Assembly: GCA_900322025.1 (NCBI GenBank) | Contig: ONYJ01000019.1 | Span: forward strand, 1 to 8,862 | Source: an uncultured Bacteroidales bacterium | GTDB lineage: Bacteria; Bacteroidota; Bacteroidia; Bacteroidales; UBA932 | DNA length: 8,862 bases | Direction of reading: 5' to 3' | Shown here: positions 5,880 through 8,862 of the stretch, one piece after another | Numbering within the stretch: position 1 is the stretch's first letter | How the letters are laid out: every line of letters starts with the position of its first letter | Program-made: the position numbers and the translations under genes | Notes under the pieces: generated by a model | What the model was told of the DNA's origin: nothing | What the model saw: the letters and a program-made list of their open reading frames with translations, nothing else | Database searches by the model: none

Positions 5880-8654
5880 TTATTTATCCCAGTAACTTGC
5901 ATTTTTCTTGTATTGGAGAAGATCTGCCAATGCAGATGCGTTTGCGCTTATACGGAAACTCCAGCTTTCCCATTTGCCGTTAGGTATCCACGAAAATGTC
6001 ATTTGGAAGCAGTGCAGGCTGAACGAACCGGAGAGCTGAGTAGTGGTCAGCTTCATTTTGGTAAGATCTACTCCTGTATTCAGCGATATGTTGAGATCTT
6101 TGTATATCCTTAGCTGCGAACTTATTCCAAGTGTCATAGCATGGGCGTTTCGTGCAATGAGTTGCTCGTTAGAGTACTGATAGCTTTTATAGAATGAGTA
6201 GTTATAAGACAGGTTTATGCTCCAAGGCATATTAGGGTTATAGTAATAGACCCAGCCGCCAGGGATGTATTCTCCCGTAACAGGGTGGTAGTATATTCGC
6301 TGATAGGTGGCTTCCGAAGCTGTAGCAGACGAAGACATACTCTCGCTATCACTCATAATAGGATTGTTTATTTTTCCTTCAGGTACATATGATGAACCAA
6401 GTTTGCTTTGCCCCGTACCGCTAAAACTATAGGATGTTGAAAAAGTGGCGCCTGTGAGTCTGAATGGTTTGAATCCTCCTTGGGTAATGCACAATTTGTT
6501 ATACCTACGGCCCATGTAGTCTATGGCATAGGGGTCTAAGGTCATATTTCCGTTGAGACCCAACTTTCCGAATATGGTGGTGCTCGCCGATACGCTTATG
6601 TTTGAAAGCTTCATGGAATCTGCCATAAAATTGTAGGAGCCGGCAATATTAAACTGATCTAACAGCTTTATTTTTTCGCTGCCTTTGCCGGTTGTGTCTT
6701 TCTGAGATTTAACCTTGGCCTCCAAGGTGTTTGCAAAGCTAAAAGACATGCTGGCTCCGCTACCTTGTCCCGGTGGCGAATATAGTTGGCCGGCGTATTT
6801 ATTATAGACTACTGAGTGGGCTTTACCTTCCGTATCTACATATTCGTATGTTCTGTAACCATTGGCTTTTGTGCCTAATTCCGGTTGATAGCTAAAACTT
6901 ACCGATGGTGTAAGTATGTGTCTTACAGCCTGAAGTTTTTTGTCTTTGCCAAAATTAAATAAGCCGTAAAGCCTTGTATTGAAAGAAATGTTAAAATTAT
7001 ACGACTGGGTTAGCCCGAAAGTGCTGAACGGATCTGAATATACGCTTTCTGCTTTCTTGGTTCTGGTATTGTAGAATTGTTTTACATCTGAAAAATACCA
7101 GTTCATACCATAAGAAATGCCGGGAGAAGCCTGTATGTATTTAAGCACGCTAAACACAGGTAAGCCTATGCTGAATGTGTGCTGCAGGCCATTACGCATT
7201 TTCTTAAAGAAATCGGGTTTGCCTACTTCTGAACTCTTGAAATTTATTTTATTGTCGAAGTGTGCGGTATAGTTGAAGGTAATATCTTCGTAAAACCTTC
7301 TTTTTCCTACCATTACCTTTCTTTTGAATGGGTTGATACGGCTTACCGTAAAGGTTAGGTTAGGAAACGTTACAGCATACGAACTGTCTCTTGAGTTTTG
7401 GTTATGCAGGGCGTTTACAGATAGAGAAAACGGAGTGCCTGCCCAAGTTTTGCCATACGAAATAGAAGAAGAAATCTGGTTGGTAAGTGCCTGATTTATA
7501 GTGGTAGAGTTAAAACGGCTGTTAGAAGGACTGGAGAAATTGACAGAGGCCCTGAAAGTAGTTCCAGGTCTTGCTTTAGAATCTTGGGAATGAGACCAAT
7601 TCAAAGAAAAATTAGTGCTTTTTACATAGTCTGGCTGATTCTTTTCTCCGGTAATATCTACCGAATAAACTCCCGACAGGTTGCCGGTGTATTTGTATCT
7701 TTTCGTATATCGTGAATTAATGTTAGTGGCCCACGAACCTCTGGTATATATATCGCAAGTGGTGGCCAGATCGAAATGGTCGCCGAAAACAAAGTAATAT
7801 CCTAAACCTCTTAGATAGAAGCCTCTGGCTGTTTCTTCGCCGTAGGTAGGGAAAAGCACTCCACCGCTTCTGTTGCTGATTTTTGGCACAAAACCAAAAG
7901 GTAGGGCAAATGGAGTAGGTACACCTTCTATTACTGTGTAGGCAGGGCCAAAGATGGTTTTTTTTATGGGGCCGGAGTTTATAACTTTGGCGGTTGTCAT
8001 TTGAAGATAGAAGTGAGGCTCATCTGCATTGCAGGTTGTATATATACCTTTTGATATGTTGATGGAGTTGTCGGGCATTTTTTTGATGTATTTTCCCTGT
8101 ATGCTGGCCTCTCCCTCCTGGGTCATCATGTTTTTGATCTTAGCTTTTTTACTGTCGAAGTTGTAATAAACACTTTCCATGGTGTAAGTGTTTTTGCCTT
8201 CCTTTAACTGAGGATTATTTTTTACAACACCCGTAGAGTCTGGCAGGCCTTTGGCAAAAACGGTCTTAGTCTGAACATTATATGCTATATAGTCTGCTGT
8301 TATGGAAATGTTGTCGTAAGTAACGGTAACATCGCCATAGTAGTATAGCATCCGCTTTCCGTCTGTCATTATTTCTACAGATGAATCGCGCCCTTTTGAG
8401 AATACCGGTTGCCTGAGCTCAGATATTTGAGAAGAATCTATTACAAAGGTGGTATCTGTAAAAAGCGAGTCTCTTTTAAGCGAATCCGCTGTGGATAAAG
8501 TGTCTTTGCGGTTTATGGTGTCTTGTAAGGAAGGTATGCGCCCCAATAGCTTTCTGCCGGCATCGTTTTTTGGGGTAAAGCCCAAGATGCCGCTCAGAAA
8601 CATAACAGCGAGCAATATATAGCCTGTTTTCCTTATGAAGCCACTGGCAGACAT
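5880..8654 (-). CDS. lptD: LptD-like outer-membrane LPS-assembly protein (OstA family)
   Basis: Probably the outer-membrane barrel that inserts lipopolysaccharide into the outer leaflet, working with the Lpt bridge. The 924-residue protein starts with a basic stretch and a hydrophobic segment (about 11-26) that reads as a signal peptide, without a lipobox. A polar Ser/Thr/Asp-rich region follows (about 40-90), then an OstA/LptA-like jellyroll (about 92-205: GDVTVTYDNISITADYIAYN and similar strands), the GVPTPFALPFGFVP segment at 244-257 typical of Bacteroidota homologues, and a long region of alternating beta strands to the C-terminus. A low-complexity Ser stretch (SESMSSSATASEA) lies in the last quarter. 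Cysteines are scattered (C208, C300, C722, C882) with no adjacent pair. The chain ends WDK, not in the usual terminal aromatic residue. It heads the fbp/rpe cluster, with repeats directly upstream. Family is clear; the exact LptD role is inferred. Confidence 0.85.
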   Translation of the reverse strand: MSASGFIRKTGYILLAVMFLSGILGFTPKNDAGRKLLGRIPSLQDTINRKDTLSTADSLKRDSLFTDTTFVIDSSQISELRQPVFSKGRDSSVEIMTDGKRMLYYYGDVTVTYDNISITADYIAYNVQTKTVFAKGLPDSTGVVKNNPQLKEGKNTYTMESVYYNFDSKKAKIKNMMTQEGEASIQGKYIKKMPDNSINISKGIYTTCNADEPHFYLQMTTAKVINSGPIKKTIFGPAYTVIEGVPTPFALPFGFVPKISNRSGGVLFPTYGEETARGFYLRGLGYYFVFGDHFDLATTCDIYTRGSWATNINSRYTKRYKYTGNLSGVYSVDITGEKNQPDYVKSTNFSLNWSHSQDSKARPGTTFRASVNFSSPSNSRFNSTTINQALTNQISSSISYGKTWAGTPFSLSVNALHNQNSRDSSYAVTFPNLTFTVSRINPFKRKVMVGKRRFYEDITFNYTAHFDNKINFKSSEVGKPDFFKKMRNGLQHTFSIGLPVFSVLKYIQASPGISYGMNWYFSDVKQFYNTRTKKAESVYSDPFSTFGLTQSYNFNISFNTRLYGLFNFGKDKKLQAVRHILTPSVSFSYQPELGTKANGYRTYEYVDTEGKAHSVVYNKYAGQLYSPPGQGSGASMSFSFANTLEAKVKSQKDTTGKGSEKIKLLDQFNIAGSYNFMADSMKLSNISVSASTTIFGKLGLNGNMTLDPYAIDYMGRRYNKLCITQGGFKPFRLTGATFSTSYSFSGTGQSKLGSSYVPEGKINNPIMSDSESMSSSATASEATYQRIYYHPVTGEYIPGGWVYYYNPNMPWSINLSYNYSFYKSYQYSNEQLIARNAHAMTLGISSQLRIYKDLNISLNTGVDLTKMKLTTTQLSGSFSLHCFQMTFSWIPNGKWESWSFRISANASALADLLQYKKNASYWDK

Positions 8655-8673
8655 TTCAATTTCGTTTTAATGT

Positions 8674-8725
8674 ACCTTTTCACTGCAACTTTTTACTTCA
8701 ACTTTTCACTTCAACTTTTCTCGCC
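8674..8725. repeat. Four imperfect copies of a 13-bp tandem repeat
   Basis: Units are 8674-8686 (ACCTTTTCACTGC), 8687-8699 (AACTTTTTACTTC), 8700-8712 (AACTTTTCACTTC) and 8713-8725 (AACTTTTCTCGCC). The last unit runs into the first 58/59-bp repeat and supplies the left arm AACTTTTC of its outer stem. Read on the - strand the unit is roughly GAAGTGAAAAGTT, placed about 20-70 bases before the lptD-like ATG. It could be a slippage product of the larger repeat's GAAAAGTT edge, or a regulatory element; the sequence does not decide. Confidence 0.8.
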
Positions 8726-8862
8726 ATGGCAAAGCTAAAACAAGTTTTGCTTTGCTCATTTGGCTTATCGAAAAGTTTCTCGCCATGGCAAAGATATGCA
8801 AGCATCTCTTTGCTCATTTGGCTTACCGAAAAGTTTCTCGCCATGGCAAAGCTAAAACAAGT
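8719..8862. repeat. 58/59-bp tandem repeat with hairpin core, A-B-A order, runs off the window
   Basis: Unit A is 8719-8777 (59 bp), unit B is 8778-8835 (58 bp), and a third copy starts at 8836 and is cut at 8862; what remains of it is identical to A. Each unit begins TCTCGCCATGG, containing the palindrome GCCATGGC, and in the complete units ends CTCATTTGGCTTAYCGAAAAGTT. This frame differs at one base between A and B. The central 24-25 bases differ at many positions, yet in both copies form a hairpin: CAAAGC/GCTTTG plus AAAA/TTTT in A (8730-8754), CAAAGA/TCTTTG plus ATG/CAT in B (8789-8812), each with a CAAG loop. GCCA/TGGC can extend the stem in both. It resembles REP/BIME-like or small palindromic repeats, but I do not recognise a named family. 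Confidence 0.88.
8730..8737 (-). promoter_or_regulatory. Candidate Bacteroidota -7 box for the lptD-like/fbp/rpe cluster
   Basis: On the - strand this reads TAGCTTTG, an exact match to the TAnnTTTG box of the primary sigma factor in Bacteroidota. Transcription would start a few bases beyond it, leaving a leader of roughly 65-70 bases before the lptD-like ATG. Unit B carries the equivalent TATCTTTG (8789-8796) and the cut third unit carries TAGCTTTG again (8847-8854). No good -33 TTTG/TTG is seen 17-23 bases upstream of any of them, and the box overlaps the repeat hairpin, so the match may be incidental. Confidence 0.3.

Larger units (their letters stand above)
8655..8862. other. Repeat-rich intergenic region upstream of the lptD-like gene
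   Basis: These 208 bases hold no gene that can be supported. From the lptD-like start outward they contain an A-rich leader (on the - strand) without a clear ribosome binding site, four 13-bp repeats, then a 58/59-bp tandem repeat array that continues past the window edge. Frames open through the array exist on both strands but are listed only as a finding, because their protein repeat follows directly from the DNA repeat. Confidence 0.8.

Noticed and set aside
5913..6113. A 66-codon + strand frame opposite the 3' end of the lptD-like gene.
   Set aside because: It is antisense to conserved beta-barrel coding sequence, has no ribosome binding site or motif, and is best read as a shadow.
8671..8680. 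TACATTAA on the - strand near the lptD-like start as a -7 promoter box.
   Set aside because: It matches TAnnTTTG only in part, and the upstream TTG motifs are at the wrong spacing (11 or 24 bases).
8730..8754. The unit A hairpin as an intrinsic terminator for a gene beyond the window.
   Set aside because: The stem is AT-rich, interrupted by a bulge, and is not followed by a T-run on either strand.
8719..8862. A CRISPR-like reading of the array (conserved frame of about 34 bases, variable core of 24-25 bases).
   Set aside because: The variable cores are themselves palindromic, the same core returns in the third unit, and no cas genes are present. Spacers would be unrelated and non-palindromic.

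Overview
The window looks like ordinary chromosomal housekeeping DNA from a Gram-negative member of the Bacteroidota, most likely the Bacteroidales. The reasons are an FtsH with the RAGRFDR form of the second region of homology, a class III fructose-1,6-bisphosphatase, a short FGS-type phosphatidylserine decarboxylase, a large LptD-like outer-membrane protein of the kind found in this phylum, and start codons with weak or absent Shine-Dalgarno sequences. This assignment comes from reading the proteins and was not checked by a search.

The layout is two convergent gene clusters and one repeat-rich end. On the + strand, ftsH (5' end cut by the window edge), cdsA and psd run from 1 to 3212. On the - strand, an lptD-like gene, fbp (class III) and rpe run from 8654 down to 3205. 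The two clusters meet tail to tail and overlap by 8 bp (3205-3212), inside a small inverted repeat. Gaps within each cluster are 15 to 32 bp, so each is probably one transcription unit.

The + cluster concerns the inner membrane: FtsH is a membrane-anchored AAA+ zinc protease, CdsA makes CDP-diacylglycerol, and Psd makes phosphatidylethanolamine. The phosphatidylserine synthase that would link CdsA to Psd is not in the window. The - cluster combines an outer-membrane LPS-assembly protein with two sugar-phosphate enzymes, the FBPase of gluconeogenesis and the ribulose-phosphate epimerase of the pentose phosphate pathway.

The only stretch without a confident gene is 8655-8862, upstream of the lptD-like gene. 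It holds four imperfect copies of a 13-bp repeat followed by a 58/59-bp tandem repeat in an A-B-A order that runs off the window. The repeat frame is nearly invariant, while its core changes in a way that preserves a hairpin with a CAAG loop and a minus-strand TAnnTTTG box. This is the least explained part of the window. The rest is conventional, and no new multi-gene system was seen.
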